A stretch of 64,000 nucleotides of DNA from an uncultured Pseudomonadota bacterium (GCA_903838125.1 CAILXF010000024.1:1-64000), one strand, 5' to 3'. Numbered from the stretch's first letter, positions 16,879 to 26,749 are shown. A program made the numbers and translations. Notes: a model not told the origin generated them from the letters alone.

Positions 16879-18228
16879 CTAGAATTCAACATGAAAGCGA
16901 AGCGCGCCAAAATTAACTGGTCCTCGATCACTGTTATAGCCAGGGTTTAACATCCGTTGATAATCTGCCGTAACATATAAATCCTTCCAAACATTCGCAC
17001 TGTAATAGGCTTCAAATACTTGCTCTGGCCGATAGTTAAGGTGTCCATCACCTAGGAAGAAAGAAATGCCTCCTGCCTCTAGGTAACGTCTTCGTTCATC
17101 CGAAAGGGTATTACGGATATAGCCTAACCCCAACGTGTCTTTTGGCCGCTGCCAAGATTCCCCTTTGATTGATAAGCCCGTGCCAAGTGAAGCGTCCGTT
17201 TCTGTAAACGCAAGCGTTTCCGTGTGGCCATCGGCTTTCATAGCTCTTAGAAAAAACCCTACATCACTACTAATGGCTTGTTCAACATTAACGCCAACGC
17301 CATATTTAATCTTATCGCTACTACGCACTGCAAAGATAGCTTGAGCATCACTGCTTGGATTAGCGATGTGGAAGTCCAACGCATCTTGGAAGCTCGCAAG
17401 CCTAGCGCGGTTTCGCCAACCTAACAGCCTCACTTTGCCAGGCTGCCCGAATAGCGTGTGTGCATGCTCAACTTCTGCTTGGTCGCCGTAGTATTTAAAA
17501 ATTCTAAAATCCGTGGGTAACATATTGGGGTCTTTAGGACCTGTCATGCGTCCAATGCGATATACCCAGTCACCTTGATACCACTCACTCGTAAAACCAA
17601 AACCAAAGCCGCGCGCATCCGCTGCATAGTCATAGGCAAGTGGTGCCATAAATCCGGCATTCATGAATTGGACACGGGGGTCTTTAGCGTAAGCATTTCC
17701 ATCAAACACATCTAAGCTTGAGAAGTTGCCAACGGTCAGTACCCAACGATCTTTATCTACGGCACCACCCATCTGATTGAGACCAGCCTCCACCTTTTCC
17801 ACACCACCACCAAGATTCACTGTCTGACGCAGAAATAGCCTTTGTCGGTAAAGCTTAGGCTCGGTACCAGCCGTGCGTGTCAGCTCTCCATTAGTAAAAG
17901 CCCCTGTCCCATTTAGTCCTGAGAAAGGAACGCCTTGTGTTATCTCTGGGTTTAGATATAACTCTCCGCCTTGCCAAGGACGAAACCCCAAAAATCCAGT
18001 GATGGTGGCGGTATAGCTTTTTTCTTGATTGGCACTAAGGCTGTTCTGCCCGCTATACTTTTCTTGAAAAGAGGGATGGTTTTGCCAAATATAAGTGCTT
18101 TGGAATCTGACAGTTGTATCTTCATATTCAGGCTCATCTGCGAATGCGCTATAAGTAGGCGTCAATCCTATGAGCAGGAGGATACAATGCATTAGATTGA
18201 AAGTATGACGTGGCGGATTTGATTTCAT
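16879..18228 (-). CDS. OprB-type carbohydrate-selective porin
   Basis: A 449-residue outer-membrane protein with a signal peptide (LMHCILLLIGLTPTYSAFA) and amphipathic beta strands ending in a terminal phenylalanine (LRFHVEF). Family features include RFQSTYIWQ near the mature N-terminus, LYLNPEITQG and WVLTVGNFSSLDVFDGN, as in OprB. Such porins admit sugars across the outer membrane. It is transcribed towards the ParB-like gene and convergent with it, 29 bases apart. The specific substrate cannot be read from the sequence, and no sugar ABC transporter is adjacent. Confidence 0.82.
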   Translation of the reverse strand: MKSNPPRHTFNLMHCILLLIGLTPTYSAFADEPEYEDTTVRFQSTYIWQNHPSFQEKYSGQNSLSANQEKSYTATITGFLGFRPWQGGELYLNPEITQGVPFSGLNGTGAFTNGELTRTAGTEPKLYRQRLFLRQTVNLGGGVEKVEAGLNQMGGAVDKDRWVLTVGNFSSLDVFDGNAYAKDPRVQFMNAGFMAPLAYDYAADARGFGFGFTSEWYQGDWVYRIGRMTGPKDPNMLPTDFRIFKYYGDQAEVEHAHTLFGQPGKVRLLGWRNRARLASFQDALDFHIANPSSDAQAIFAVRSSDKIKYGVGVNVEQAISSDVGFFLRAMKADGHTETLAFTETDASLGTGLSIKGESWQRPKDTLGLGYIRNTLSDERRRYLEAGGISFFLGDGHLNYRPEQVFEAYYSANVWKDLYVTADYQRMLNPGYNSDRGPVNFGALRFHVEF

Positions 18229-18482
18229 AAGACTAATTCGATTTCTTTACTGAGAGTTGGGTATTTAGAAGCATGTTAAATATAACTCATAGTATGAAAT
18301 TTAAGTGACAAAGAGATGACTTGCATGATGTTTCTCATATGGCCACTATTAGCCATGAATTTAAATCCAAAAGCGACCATCCGCATATTGCTCAAGCTGT
18401 TTAAAGTTGCCCTTAGGTAAATATTAACGCAATGTTTATTATCACTGTGTGCATCATTGGGATAATCATGACATAAAAACGC
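18229..18482. other. Intergenic region upstream of the porin gene
   Basis: This AT-rich stretch should contain the porin promoter. No FNR-type box, riboswitch or RNA gene was recognised. The 78-residue ORF here runs through the ppiC terminator region and looks like chance. Confidence 0.4.
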
Positions 18483-18507
18483 AAAAGGCCCGCAAAGCGG
18501 GCCTTTT
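18483..18507 (-). terminator. Intrinsic terminator of the PpiC-type gene
   Basis: Stem AAAAGGCCCGC/GCGGGCCTTTT with a three-base loop, 20 bases past the stop of the peptidyl-prolyl isomerase gene on the minus strand. The stem ends in T4 on that strand, followed by GCGTTTTTATG. It is symmetric enough to act in both directions. Confidence 0.85.
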
Positions 18508-18527
18508 ATCATCGATATTTAAATAAC

Positions 18528-19316
18528 TTATTTAGTAATTTCAACTTTCGCTTTACTGCGTAGTTCAGCCATCATTTTTTCTAAGTTATGTTGCTGTAAG
18601 TTCTTTTGTAAGCCGTCTTTTACTTTATCGTAATCCATTGGTTGTGCAGCACGTGTATCAACTAATTTAATGACATGCCAGCCAAATTGCGTTTGTACTG
18701 GCGTGCTTGATACAGCGCCTTTTTTCATCTCAGACACTGCATCGCTAAATGGTTTCACCATAGACGCTGGAGAGAACCAGCCTAGATCACCACCCTTGTC
18801 TTTATTGCTAGTATCAATGGATTTTTCTTTGGCAATTTTTGTAAAACTACCACCTTTCCCAAGTTGTGCAATCACATCCTTGGCTTCAGTTTCTGTTTTT
18901 ACAAGGATATGTTGAGCGCTATATTCTTTGTCACCATACGCTTTTTTATACTGCTCATATGCGGCCTTAGTATCAGCATCAGATATTGGATTTTTCTTCA
19001 CATAATCTTGTAAATATGAAGAGGTGAGTAGTTCACGGCGAGCTAGCTCTTCACGTGCAATATAATCAGGTTGCTTATCTATGCCCACTTTTTGTGCTTC
19101 TTGATAAACTAATTCAGAATCAACCAATTTGTTGATGATGACTTCTTTGACTTGTGCATCAATTTTCTGACCACGTGCAGTGGCATCTTTAGCGATGAAG
19201 TCATATAAAGACTGTTTGATCACTTTACCGTTAACCGTAGCTAAAGTATCACTGGCAAATGCAGATGGGCTTAACGCCACAATAGCGACGGCGATTAATG
19301 TGTGACTAAATTTCAT
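18528..19316 (-). CDS. Periplasmic parvulin-type peptidyl-prolyl cis-trans isomerase
   Basis: A 262-residue protein with a signal peptide (MKFSHTLIAVAIVALSPSAFA), an N-terminal SurA-like chaperone helix region (VNGKVIKQSLYDFIAK) and one parvulin domain at about 130-225. Its hallmarks are YSAQHILVKTE, GGDLGWFSPASMV and TQFGWHVIKLV. It assists folding of exported proteins, like SurA or PrsA. It lies 70 bases downstream of bolA in the yciB-yciI-bolA cluster and carries its own terminator. Confidence 0.9.
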   Translation of the reverse strand: MKFSHTLIAVAIVALSPSAFASDTLATVNGKVIKQSLYDFIAKDATARGQKIDAQVKEVIINKLVDSELVYQEAQKVGIDKQPDYIAREELARRELLTSSYLQDYVKKNPISDADTKAAYEQYKKAYGDKEYSAQHILVKTETEAKDVIAQLGKGGSFTKIAKEKSIDTSNKDKGGDLGWFSPASMVKPFSDAVSEMKKGAVSSTPVQTQFGWHVIKLVDTRAAQPMDYDKVKDGLQKNLQQHNLEKMMAELRSKAKVEITK

Positions 19317-19386
19317 GCAAAAATCCTCAAGGTTGATTGTAAGTATTAATAAGTGTGATTGGATTCAAAATTCATGATCAGGCCAT

Positions 19387-19650
19387 TTAGTGAGAGTCGT
19401 CTGTGGCACGAGCCTCTATACTAAGTGCGTGTATCTGCTTTGGAATAAGGTCAGCCAATACTTCATAAATAAGTCTATGTCGTATTATCTGCGATTTATT
19501 GCAAAAATGCGAGCTAGTCAATTTTAGCTTAAAGTGAGCCCCACCTCCATTACCTGCATGTCCAGCATGCATTGCACTTTCATCTATGATTTCTAATGTA
19601 GTTGGCGCTAAGCTTTGTAAGCGTCGTGTTATTTCATCAGCTAGGCTCAT
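19387..19650 (-). CDS. bolA: BolA-family protein
   Basis: An 87-residue product when started at [16 protein letters not shown] (ATG at 19650). The longer ORF in the track reads back through yciI. Features are the class II KH-like fold with [14 protein letters not shown] and the helix [22 protein letters not shown]. BolA proteins bind monothiol glutaredoxins through a bridging 2Fe-2S cluster and influence morphology and iron homeostasis. It overlaps the yciI stop by four bases (ATGA), so translation is coupled. Confidence 0.9.
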   Translation of the reverse strand: MSLADEITRRLQSLAPTTLEIIDESAMHAGHAGNGGGAHFKLKLTSSHFCNKSQIIRHRLIYEVLADLIPKQIHALSIEARATDDSH

Positions 19651-19952
19651 AGGGGTAGTGTTTTTCTGAATGGTTTTACTGTTACGTTTTGGTAAACGCC
19701 GGCACTGACAAACGGGTCGGCATTTGCCCACGTTATTGCGGCTTCAAAGTTCGAAAATTCGGCCACAATTAAGCTACCGCTAAAGCCCGCAGGGCCTGGG
19801 TCTATGCTATCTATGGCGGGAAATGGACCAGCCAATAACAAGCGACCCTCGTCCTGTAAGGCCTGCAAGCGGTTTAAATGGGCGGGTCTTGAGACCAAAC
19901 GAAGTGGCAAACTGTCAGGTACATCTTGCGCCATAATTGCGTACCACATCAT
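19647..19952 (-). CDS. YciI-like protein
   Basis: A 101-residue YCII-domain protein of the ferredoxin-like fold. It has the typical N-terminus MWYAIMAQD, the conserved [22 protein letters not shown] and the C-terminal [12 protein letters not shown]. The conserved histidine and aspartate suggest an enzymatic role, but the family's reaction is not established. The start could be either of two adjacent ATG codons (19952 or 19949). It overlaps yciB upstream and bolA downstream by four bases each, so the three genes form one tightly coupled operon. Confidence 0.88.
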   Translation of the reverse strand: MMWYAIMAQDVPDSLPLRLVSRPAHLNRLQALQDEGRLLLAGPFPAIDSIDPGPAGFSGSLIVAEFSNFEAAITWANADPFVSAGVYQNVTVKPFRKTLPL

Positions 19953-20509
19953 TTTAAGTCCCCATGTTTATCGTCTAAATCATCTTTGGGTAAATATTTA
20001 TTTAATAGGAGGGTTTGTAGAATAATAAAGACAAATAAAATGCTGGTAATTCCAAATAGTTTGAAGTTTACCCAAGTGTCGAGTGAGTAATTAAAGGCTA
20101 CGTAAAGATTCAAAAAGCCTAAAGCTATAAACAGTATTGCCCAAGCCAAGTTTACCGCACCCCACACAGCTTCAGGTAAGCTGATCTGCTTTTCCATCAA
20201 GCTACGCATGGGATTTTTTTTTAAAATAAATTGCGCTCCCAGTAAACTAGTCGCAAATAGCCAATAAAGAACCGTAGGTTTCCATTCAATAAAAGTAGGA
20301 TCTTTAAGGAGCAGGGTAGAACCACCAAATATCGTGATAATGCCGCCACTAATTAGTAGCATTTTATCTACAACACCGTGGCGAATCTTTACGTAAATAA
20401 TTTGTGCTAAGGTTGCAATCATGGCGACTGCAGTGGCGGTATAGATGCCAAAAAATTTAAACGCTATAAAAAATAGAATTACTGGAAATAAATCGAAGAA
20501 AAACTTCAT
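19949..20509 (-). CDS. yciB: Inner-membrane septation protein YciB/IspZ
   Basis: A 186-residue protein with about five membrane helices. It has the family start [18 protein letters not shown], the central [17 protein letters not shown] and WVNFKLFGI near the C-terminus. YciB takes part in cell envelope synthesis and septation, interacting with the elongasome and divisome. It is the first gene of the yciB-yciI-bolA run and is divergent from the PHP-domain gene, with a 207-base shared promoter region. Confidence 0.92.
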   Translation of the reverse strand: MKFFFDLFPVILFFIAFKFFGIYTATAVAMIATLAQIIYVKIRHGVVDKMLLISGGIITIFGGSTLLLKDPTFIEWKPTVLYWLFATSLLGAQFILKKNPMRSLMEKQISLPEAVWGAVNLAWAILFIALGFLNLYVAFNYSLDTWVNFKLFGITSILFVFIILQTLLLNKYLPKDDLDDKHGDLK

Positions 20510-20716
20510 ATATAGGTCTCAATAGATGTTGCATACAAGTAAGTTGACTGTTGCACACAGTCGCTAATTCAAATGCGACAAATACAATGGATAACAATGC
20601 TTTAGACTAGGCCGCTATTTTGCTATGATTGACGCAGTGTCGCAAGGCGTAATTTTAACGCGCTGTTTTATCCATATTAATTTTTCATATTTTCGTTCTA
20701 GGGTGCGTTTGAATTC

Positions 20717-21559
20717 ATGTCTTTAACCTTTGATTTACATGCGCACTCTAATGTATCAGACGGCCTATTAACGCCAGTTGAGTTGGTGGAGCATGCCGCC
20801 GCGCACAAAGTTGATGTATTGGCCTTAACTGACCATGACGATACAGCTGGCTTGAATATTGCAAGAGAAGCCGCGCAACGCCTAGGTGTGCAGTTGATTA
20901 ATGGCGTAGAGATTTCGGTGACCTGGAAAAAACGCACTTTACATATCATCGGTCTAAAAATCGATCCTGAATATGCGCCATTAAAAACTGGCTTGGCTGA
21001 GATACGTGCTGGTCGCCATCATCGAGCCGTTGGCATGGCCGCCAGTTTAGATAAAGCGGGCATTCCAGGGAGTCTAGAAGGCGCCTACGAATATGCACAA
21101 GAAGGGATTATTAGCCGTACGCATTTTGCTCGATTCTTGGTCAATAGCGGCGTGGCTAAAGACAATAAAGCGGTATTTAAGAATTATCTAGTCAAGGGTA
21201 AGCCCGGCTTTTTCCCGCATGAGTGGGCGAGCATGGAAGATGCCTTAAGCTGGATCATAGGCAGTGGCGGCGTGGCGGTCATTGCGCACCCTGGGCGCTA
21301 CGATTTGGGCCGCACCAATATGTTATTACTTTTAGAAGAGTTCAGGGCCTTAGGAGGCGCTGCAATTGAGGTGGTCACTGGCAGTCATACCGTAGATCAA
21401 TACACCGAGTTCGCCAAGTACGCGCATCAGTTTGATCTTAAGTCTTCTTTAGGCTCAGACTATCACGGCAAAGGAATTAGCTTTATGGAGATGGGTCGCC
21501 TACCGGCGTTACCTAGTAACTGCGTGCCAGTTTGGCACGACTGGCCAGAAGCAGTCTGA
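20717..21559 (+). CDS. rnm: PHP-domain 3',5'-nucleoside bisphosphate phosphatase / 5'-3' exoribonuclease (RNase AM)
   Basis: A 280-residue PHP-family metallohydrolase with all four metal-binding motifs: DLHAHSNVSDG at residues 6-16, LTDHDDT, the central HPGRYDLGR and the C-terminal GSDYHG. The E. coli homologue (YciV/Rnm) dephosphorylates pAp and matures rRNA 5' ends. The next gene is yciO, the same neighbour as in E. coli, which supports orthology. A 34-base gap separates them, so they are likely co-transcribed. Confidence 0.88.
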   Translation: MSLTFDLHAHSNVSDGLLTPVELVEHAAAHKVDVLALTDHDDTAGLNIAREAAQRLGVQLINGVEISVTWKKRTLHIIGLKIDPEYAPLKTGLAEIRAGRHHRAVGMAASLDKAGIPGSLEGAYEYAQEGIISRTHFARFLVNSGVAKDNKAVFKNYLVKGKPGFFPHEWASMEDALSWIIGSGGVAVIAHPGRYDLGRTNMLLLLEEFRALGGAAIEVVTGSHTVDQYTEFAKYAHQFDLKSSLGSDYHGKGISFMEMGRLPALPSNCVPVWHDWPEAV

Positions 21560-21593
21560 TAAACAGTCTTAACAATTTAGAATAAGCATCAAC

Positions 21594-22223
21594 ATGTCAC
21601 AATATTTCAATATTCATCTAGATAACCCACAAGCGCGTCTAATTGCGCAAACTGCAGATATTTTGCGAGCTGGCGGCGTGATAGCCTACCCTACTGATTC
21701 TGGCTATGCCTTAGGTTGCATGGTTGGTAGTAGTGGTGATGCGCAGGCGCGCATCCGCCAGATTCGAGGCTTAGATGATAAGCACTTATTTACGTTGGTG
21801 TGCCGCAATTTAAGCGAGTTGGGTAACTATGCCATTGTTAGTAATAGCCAGTTTCGCTTGCTTAAAGCTAATACACCTGGGGCTTACACCTTTATTTTGC
21901 AAGCCACCAGAGAGGTGCCGCGCAAGTTACAAAACCCCAAACGAAATACCATTGGTATTCGCGTACCTCAACATGCGGTGGTGCAGGCCATATTGGATGC
22001 CATTGATGCGCCCATGTTAAGCATGACCCTGCATTTAGTGGATGATGATGACGCCCTGAGCGAGGGCTGGCAGATACGCGATAAACTTGAGCATGTCGTC
22101 GATTTGGTGATTGATGTCGGCCACTGCGTGTCGGGCGCAACTTCAGTTATTGACTTAACTGGTGAAATGCCTAGCCTCATTCGTGCTGGGCAGGGCGATT
22201 TAGCCCCATTTGACTTAGACTAA
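21594..22223 (+). CDS. yciO: YciO-type Sua5/YrdC-family protein
   Basis: A 209-residue protein closely resembling E. coli YciO along its length: MSQYFNIHLDNPQARLI, the YPTDSGYALGC nucleotide-binding segment, LSELGNYAIV and the C-terminal VIDLTGEMPSLIR. The family shares the fold of TsaC, which makes threonylcarbamoyl-AMP for tRNA t6A. YciO itself has a changed basic-residue pattern and its main role is uncertain. It sits between rnm and a site-2 protease gene on the same strand. Confidence 0.88.
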   Translation: MSQYFNIHLDNPQARLIAQTADILRAGGVIAYPTDSGYALGCMVGSSGDAQARIRQIRGLDDKHLFTLVCRNLSELGNYAIVSNSQFRLLKANTPGAYTFILQATREVPRKLQNPKRNTIGIRVPQHAVVQAILDAIDAPMLSMTLHLVDDDDALSEGWQIRDKLEHVVDLVIDVGHCVSGATSVIDLTGEMPSLIRAGQGDLAPFDLD

Positions 22224-22259
22224 CTCACATAAAAATTTAAAATTAAGTAGAGAAAAAAA

Positions 22260-22898
22260 ATGGAATTAAGCATCATACAAAAAATTGTCATTTACGCCTT
22301 GCCTGTAATTTTTGCCATTACCATACATGAAGCCGCGCATGGTTATGTAGCGAAGTATTTTGGAGACATGACTGCTTTTAACGCAGGACGTATTAGCCTT
22401 AACCCTATGCGCCACATTGATCCATTCGGGACTATTTTGTTACCAGCATTGACTATTATGTTGGGTGGCATCCTGTTTGGTTGGGCTAAGCCAGTACCAG
22501 TAGATTTTAGTCGGCTACGTAATCCAAAAAAAGATATGTTATGGGTAGCTGCCGCAGGCCCAGCGTCAAATTTTGTCATGGCCATCTTTTGGGCCTTAGT
22601 GATGAAGTACGCTGTGATTGCGCCCGATGCGATTGCCTACCCATTGGCATTAATGGCTAAAGCTGGCGTTAGCATCAATATTGTGTTGATGGTGCTTAAT
22701 CTGTTGCCATTACCACCATTGGACGGCGGGCGTATTGCTGTTAGCTTATTGCCAATCCATTTGGCGCGCCAATTTGCACAAATAGAGCGTTATGGTTTCT
22801 TTATCTTAATTGCACTGTTATTTACTGGCATACTCAATATCATTCTAGATCCATTTATTAATGCGGTTTACCAATTAATATTTAGCTTAATTGCTTAA
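22260..22898 (+). CDS. Site-2 protease-family (M50) membrane metalloprotease
   Basis: A 212-residue membrane protein with the zinc motif HEAAH in helix 1 (ITIHEAAHGYVAKYFGD, about residues 20-36) and the second ligand motif LPLPPLDGGRI near 150. The GWAKPVPVDFSRLRNPKKDM loop is typical of the short YwhC-like branch. Such enzymes cleave membrane segments. The short form lacks PDZ domains, so it is not RseP, and its substrate is unknown. It lies between yciO and trpS. Confidence 0.9.
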   Translation: MELSIIQKIVIYALPVIFAITIHEAAHGYVAKYFGDMTAFNAGRISLNPMRHIDPFGTILLPALTIMLGGILFGWAKPVPVDFSRLRNPKKDMLWVAAAGPASNFVMAIFWALVMKYAVIAPDAIAYPLALMAKAGVSINIVLMVLNLLPLPPLDGGRIAVSLLPIHLARQFAQIERYGFFILIALLFTGILNIILDPFINAVYQLIFSLIA

Positions 22899-22953
22899 GC
22901 TTGTTTGTATAATGATGGCATATTTAATTTAAGATTTTAAGACTAGGGAATAC

Positions 22954-24156
22954 ATGGCAATCGAGCGCGTTTTATCAGGTATGCGTCCAACTGGGAATTT
23001 ACATTTAGGTCATTACAATGGCGTACTTAAGAACTGGATTAAGCTACAGCACGAGCATGAATGCTTATTCTTTGTCGCTGATTGGCATGCGCTAACCACG
23101 CATTACGACACACCAGAAATCATAGAAGAAAGTGTATGGGAAATGGTGATTGATTGGCTGGCGGCTGGTGTTGATCCAGCAAATGCAACCATCTTTATCC
23201 AGTCACGTGTCCCAGAGCATGCTGAACTTCATACTTTGCTTAGTATGATTACCCCATTAAGCTGGTTAGAGCGTGTGCCAACCTACAAAGATCAGCAAGA
23301 AAAATTAGCCAGTAAAGATCTTTCAACCTACGGCTTTTTAGGCTATCCGTTATTGCAAAGCGCGGATATTTTGATCTACAAAGCGACACAAGTGCCTGTA
23401 GGTGAAGACCAAATTCCACATATAGAATTTACTCGTGAAATCGCACGACGCTTTAACCATATTTACGGTAAAGAAAAAGGCTTTGAAGAAAAAGCTGAAG
23501 CTGCAATTAAAAAACTTGGCAATAAGCGCGGCTCTTTATATGAAGAAATGCGTGTCGCCTATCAGCAAAGTGGCGATGAAGAGGCGCTTGAATCAGCGCG
23601 CGCCATGATAGAAGAGCAACAAGGCATGAGCATCGGTGATAAAGAGCGCCTACTTGGCTATCTAGAGGGGGGTGGCAAAATGATATTATTGGAGCCAGAC
23701 TATAAATTAACCCCTGCCTCTAAAATGCCAGGGCTAGATGGTCAAAAAATGTCGAAGTCTTATAACAACACAATTTCGTTGCGTGAAGATGTGGATTCAG
23801 TTGCCAAGAAAATCAAGACCATGCCTACTGATCCTGCACGCGTGCGTCGCACCGATCCGGGTGATCCTGCTAAATGTCCAGTTTGGCAATTGCACCAAAT
23901 TTACTCTAGTCCTGCCACGCAGGAGTGGGTGCAAACCAGTTGTAAATCTGCAGCTATTGGCTGTATTGAATGTAAAGGCCCCGTCATTGAAGGCGTACTG
24001 GCTGAACTGAAACCCATTCAAGAACGCGCCGCTCAATATGCAGAAGACCCCACTTTAGTCAAAAATATTGTGGCTGAAGGCTGTGAAAAAGCGCGGAAAT
24101 TAGCGCGTGAAACCATGCGCGATGTGCGTGAGGTCATGGGTTTGAACTACAATTAA
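22954..24156 (+). CDS. trpS: Tryptophanyl-tRNA synthetase (400-residue form)
   Basis: Class I synthetase with the HIGH-type motif TGNLHLGHYNG (12-22) and KMSKS (about 265-269). At 400 residues it is longer than the usual 330-340. The extra length is a charged helical insertion before KMSKS (KAEAAIKKLGNKRGSLYEE and GGGKMILLEPDYKLTP). I recall this form from betaproteobacteria, which fits the proposed lineage. It is followed 21 bases later by scpA, so the two are likely co-transcribed. Confidence 0.95.
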   Translation: MAIERVLSGMRPTGNLHLGHYNGVLKNWIKLQHEHECLFFVADWHALTTHYDTPEIIEESVWEMVIDWLAAGVDPANATIFIQSRVPEHAELHTLLSMITPLSWLERVPTYKDQQEKLASKDLSTYGFLGYPLLQSADILIYKATQVPVGEDQIPHIEFTREIARRFNHIYGKEKGFEEKAEAAIKKLGNKRGSLYEEMRVAYQQSGDEEALESARAMIEEQQGMSIGDKERLLGYLEGGGKMILLEPDYKLTPASKMPGLDGQKMSKSYNNTISLREDVDSVAKKIKTMPTDPARVRRTDPGDPAKCPVWQLHQIYSSPATQEWVQTSCKSAAIGCIECKGPVIEGVLAELKPIQERAAQYAEDPTLVKNIVAEGCEKARKLARETMRDVREVMGLNYN

Positions 24157-24177
24157 TGCAACTTATGGCCAGTCATT

Positions 24178-24954
24178 GTGATTGAGACCCCACTCAACGC
24201 TAAAATCAAGGGTGAAGCGTTTACCGAGCTCCCTTTAGATTTGTATATTCCACCTGATGCACTTGAAGTGTATTTGGAATCATTTGAAGGCCCATTGGAT
24301 TTGCTGTTGTATTTAATCCGCAAACATAACCTCGATATTCTTGATATTCCGATGGCAGAGCTTACGCGCCAGTACATGCAGTATGTTGAAAAAATGCAAG
24401 CGATTAAGCTTGAGCTGGCCGGGGATTACCTATTAATGTCGGCGATGATGATTGAAATTAAATCACGCATGCTTTTACCTAAACCTGCTGAAATTGAATC
24501 TGAGCAGGATCCTAGAGCTGCCTTGGTTCGTCGATTAATGGAGTATGAAGCCATTAAATTGGCGGCACAGGAATTAGATGAAATGCCGAAAGTGGGCGAG
24601 GATATCAGTGTTGCTAGTGCTTATTATGAGCAGATTAGTCTGGTCAAGCCGCCTGAGGTAAGTTTAGAAGATTTGGCTGCGGCTTGGCGTAATGTGTTGA
24701 AGCGCGCTAGCCACTATGAACATCATAAAGTTGGTAAGGCTGAGCTGTCTGTGCGTGAACATATGAGCATTATATTGCGTCGACTAAAGACAGATAAAAT
24801 GATTGAGTTTTCTGAGCTCTTTGATGTGGTGAACGAGGGTATACCTAAACTAGTGGTGTGCTTTTTAGCCATATTAGAGTTGGCGCGTGAAGGCTTATTA
24901 CGCATTTCCCAGCAAGCTGCTTTTTCGCCCATTTATGTGCAAAGTAATAGCTAA
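24178..24954 (+). CDS. scpA: Segregation and condensation protein A
   Basis: A 258-residue kleisin that bridges the SMC (or MukB-like) ATPase with ScpB during chromosome compaction. The N-terminal SMC-neck-binding motif FEGPLDLLLYLIRKHNLDILDIP is intact, followed by YLLMSAMMIEIKSRMLLP, and the C-terminal winged-helix part ends with VVCFLAILELAREGLL. The start is GTG; no in-frame ATG lies upstream. The stop overlaps the scpB start by one base (TAATG). No smc gene is in view. Confidence 0.92.
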   Translation: MIETPLNAKIKGEAFTELPLDLYIPPDALEVYLESFEGPLDLLLYLIRKHNLDILDIPMAELTRQYMQYVEKMQAIKLELAGDYLLMSAMMIEIKSRMLLPKPAEIESEQDPRAALVRRLMEYEAIKLAAQELDEMPKVGEDISVASAYYEQISLVKPPEVSLEDLAAAWRNVLKRASHYEHHKVGKAELSVREHMSIILRRLKTDKMIEFSELFDVVNEGIPKLVVCFLAILELAREGLLRISQQAAFSPIYVQSNS

Positions 24955-25520
24955 TGTCTGAAGCCAATAATCTACAAGAGTTAAAAAATATCATAGAGGC
25001 AGCTTTGCTAACCTCGCATCAGCCATTGTCGCTGGAAGACTTAACACGCTTATTTTCTGAGCGGATAGAGCGCCCCAGTTTGAGAATGTTGCTGGATGAG
25101 TTGAAGCTAGACTGGGCCGAGCGCACGCTAGAGTTGGTGCAAGTGGCATCTGGTTATCGCTTTCAAGCGCGTCAACAATTTACGCCATTTCTGGCACGTT
25201 TAAATCCAGAAAAACAGAGTAAGTATTCACGCGCCTTGCTCGAAACGCTAGCAATTATTGCCTACAAACAGCCAGTGACACGTGGTGATATTGAAGAAAT
25301 TCGTGGAGTGGCAATTAACCCTAATCTGATCCGCCAACTACAAGAGCGGGACTGGATTGATATTGTTGGCCAGCGCGACGTTCCTGGTCGGCCATCGCTT
25401 TACGCCACAACCCAGCATTTTCTAGATGACCTTAATCTACTTTCATTGACTGAGCTACCAGAGATGCAAGATTTTAGTGCGTTAGATAATTCCTCATTAG
25501 ATTTTAATCTTCAGGGTTAG
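24954..25520 (+). CDS. scpB: Segregation and condensation protein B
   Basis: A 188-residue tandem winged-helix protein. It has the N-terminal IIEAALLTSHQPLSLEDL and the conserved central SRALLETLAIIAYKQPVTRGDIEEIRGV, then RDWIDIVGQRDVPGRPSLYATT. It dimerises and binds the ScpA C-terminus in the condensin complex. It is one base coupled with scpA. RluB follows 95 bases later, a common neighbour of scpB. Confidence 0.93.
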   Translation: MSEANNLQELKNIIEAALLTSHQPLSLEDLTRLFSERIERPSLRMLLDELKLDWAERTLELVQVASGYRFQARQQFTPFLARLNPEKQSKYSRALLETLAIIAYKQPVTRGDIEEIRGVAINPNLIRQLQERDWIDIVGQRDVPGRPSLYATTQHFLDDLNLLSLTELPEMQDFSALDNSSLDFNLQG

Positions 25521-25615
25521 GTTTACTTTACTCAGCGTGCAAAAAAGCCACATAGTGTGCGGTGATTAGCACTAACTGCGGTAAAATGCGCTATTGCAAT
25601 CAATAAGTTATCAAT

Positions 25616-26725
25616 ATGGCACGTCCCTTTAAAACCCAACGCGATCCACAGGCCACACCACGCCGCCCAAAAACTGATTTTACCAAGTTGCCGGCTGATC
25701 CTGATGCGCCAGCAGAACCAACGCAAAGGCTACATAAGTTACTTGCGTTGGCTGGGTTAGGTTCGCGTCGGGATATGGAAGCGCTCATTGAAACTGGACG
25801 TGTTACGGTAAACGGGGCGCCAGCCACAGTCGGTCAGGGCGTGACTCAGTTTGATTTAGTGCGCTTAGATAGTCGCCCACTTAAATTGCCATTCATTGCT
25901 GAGTTGCCACAAGTGCTGATTTATCACAAACCTGAAGGCGAGATCGTTAGTCAAGATGATCCTGAAGGCCGTGCTAGTGTATTTGATAAATTACCTAAAA
26001 TTAAAAATGCTAAATGGATCGCCATCGGTCGTTTAGACATGAATACCAGTGGTTTGTTGATATTTACCACTTCTGGTGAGCTCGCGAATCGTTTTATGCA
26101 TCCACGCTATGAAGTTGAGCGTGAGTATGCAGTGCGTATTTTTGGTGAACTGACCGATGGTCAGATGACGCAGTTAACTGAAGGTATTGAACTAGAAGAC
26201 GGCCCTGCCAATTTTGATAGCATTAAACCGCAGGGTGGTGAGGGTGCAAACCATTGGTATCAAGTGATACTGCGTGAAGGTCGTAACCGTGAAGTACGTC
26301 GTTTATTTGAGGCGTTTCAGTTACCCGTCAGCCGTTTAATGCGTGTGCGTTTTGGCCCAGTTAATTTACCTCCGCGTGTAAAGCGTGGACAAATGCTTAA
26401 ACTTGAACAAAAAGAAGTGGTAGGCTTGTTGGAATGGGCTGATTTGCCAGTACCAAGCGCACCTTTAAGGCAGCTTACCCAACGTGAAAAGCTAAAGGCA
26501 ACGACCGTATTTATGCCTAAAGTACGTAAGCAACGCATTAGTGCGTTAGATAGACCACCACGTGATGCTGCTGATGGTTCAGCGCCTAGGCCTTATCGTA
26601 AAACGTCACCTGCAACTAAAAAGCCAGCACCTAAAAAGAATGAGAACCGACGTGTGCGTCAAACTAGCGATTTGGATGCGCCAGCCATGCAAAAGAAAAG
26701 TGACCGTAATCGCGGTCGCGGTTAA
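25616..26725 (+). CDS. rluB: 23S rRNA pseudouridine(2605) synthase
   Basis: A 369-residue RluB/RsuA-family pseudouridine synthase. An S4 RNA-binding domain (RLHKLLALAGLGSRRDMEAL, from about residue 38) is followed by the catalytic domain with GRLDMNTSGLLIFT (catalytic D141) and LREGRNREVRRLFEA. The long C-terminal tail is rich in lysine, arginine and proline, likely disordered and RNA-binding. RluB modifies U2605 of 23S rRNA; RluE or RluF are less likely given the tail and the scpAB context. Confidence 0.9.
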   Translation: MARPFKTQRDPQATPRRPKTDFTKLPADPDAPAEPTQRLHKLLALAGLGSRRDMEALIETGRVTVNGAPATVGQGVTQFDLVRLDSRPLKLPFIAELPQVLIYHKPEGEIVSQDDPEGRASVFDKLPKIKNAKWIAIGRLDMNTSGLLIFTTSGELANRFMHPRYEVEREYAVRIFGELTDGQMTQLTEGIELEDGPANFDSIKPQGGEGANHWYQVILREGRNREVRRLFEAFQLPVSRLMRVRFGPVNLPPRVKRGQMLKLEQKEVVGLLEWADLPVPSAPLRQLTQREKLKATTVFMPKVRKQRISALDRPPRDAADGSAPRPYRKTSPATKKPAPKKNENRRVRQTSDLDAPAMQKKSDRNRGRG

Positions 26726-26749
26726 TTCAATACAGCTTTAGTGTTTAAT

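Noticed and set aside
18276-18512. 78-residue ORF upstream of the porin gene
   Set aside because: It passes through the ppiC terminator hairpin and shows no protein-like features.
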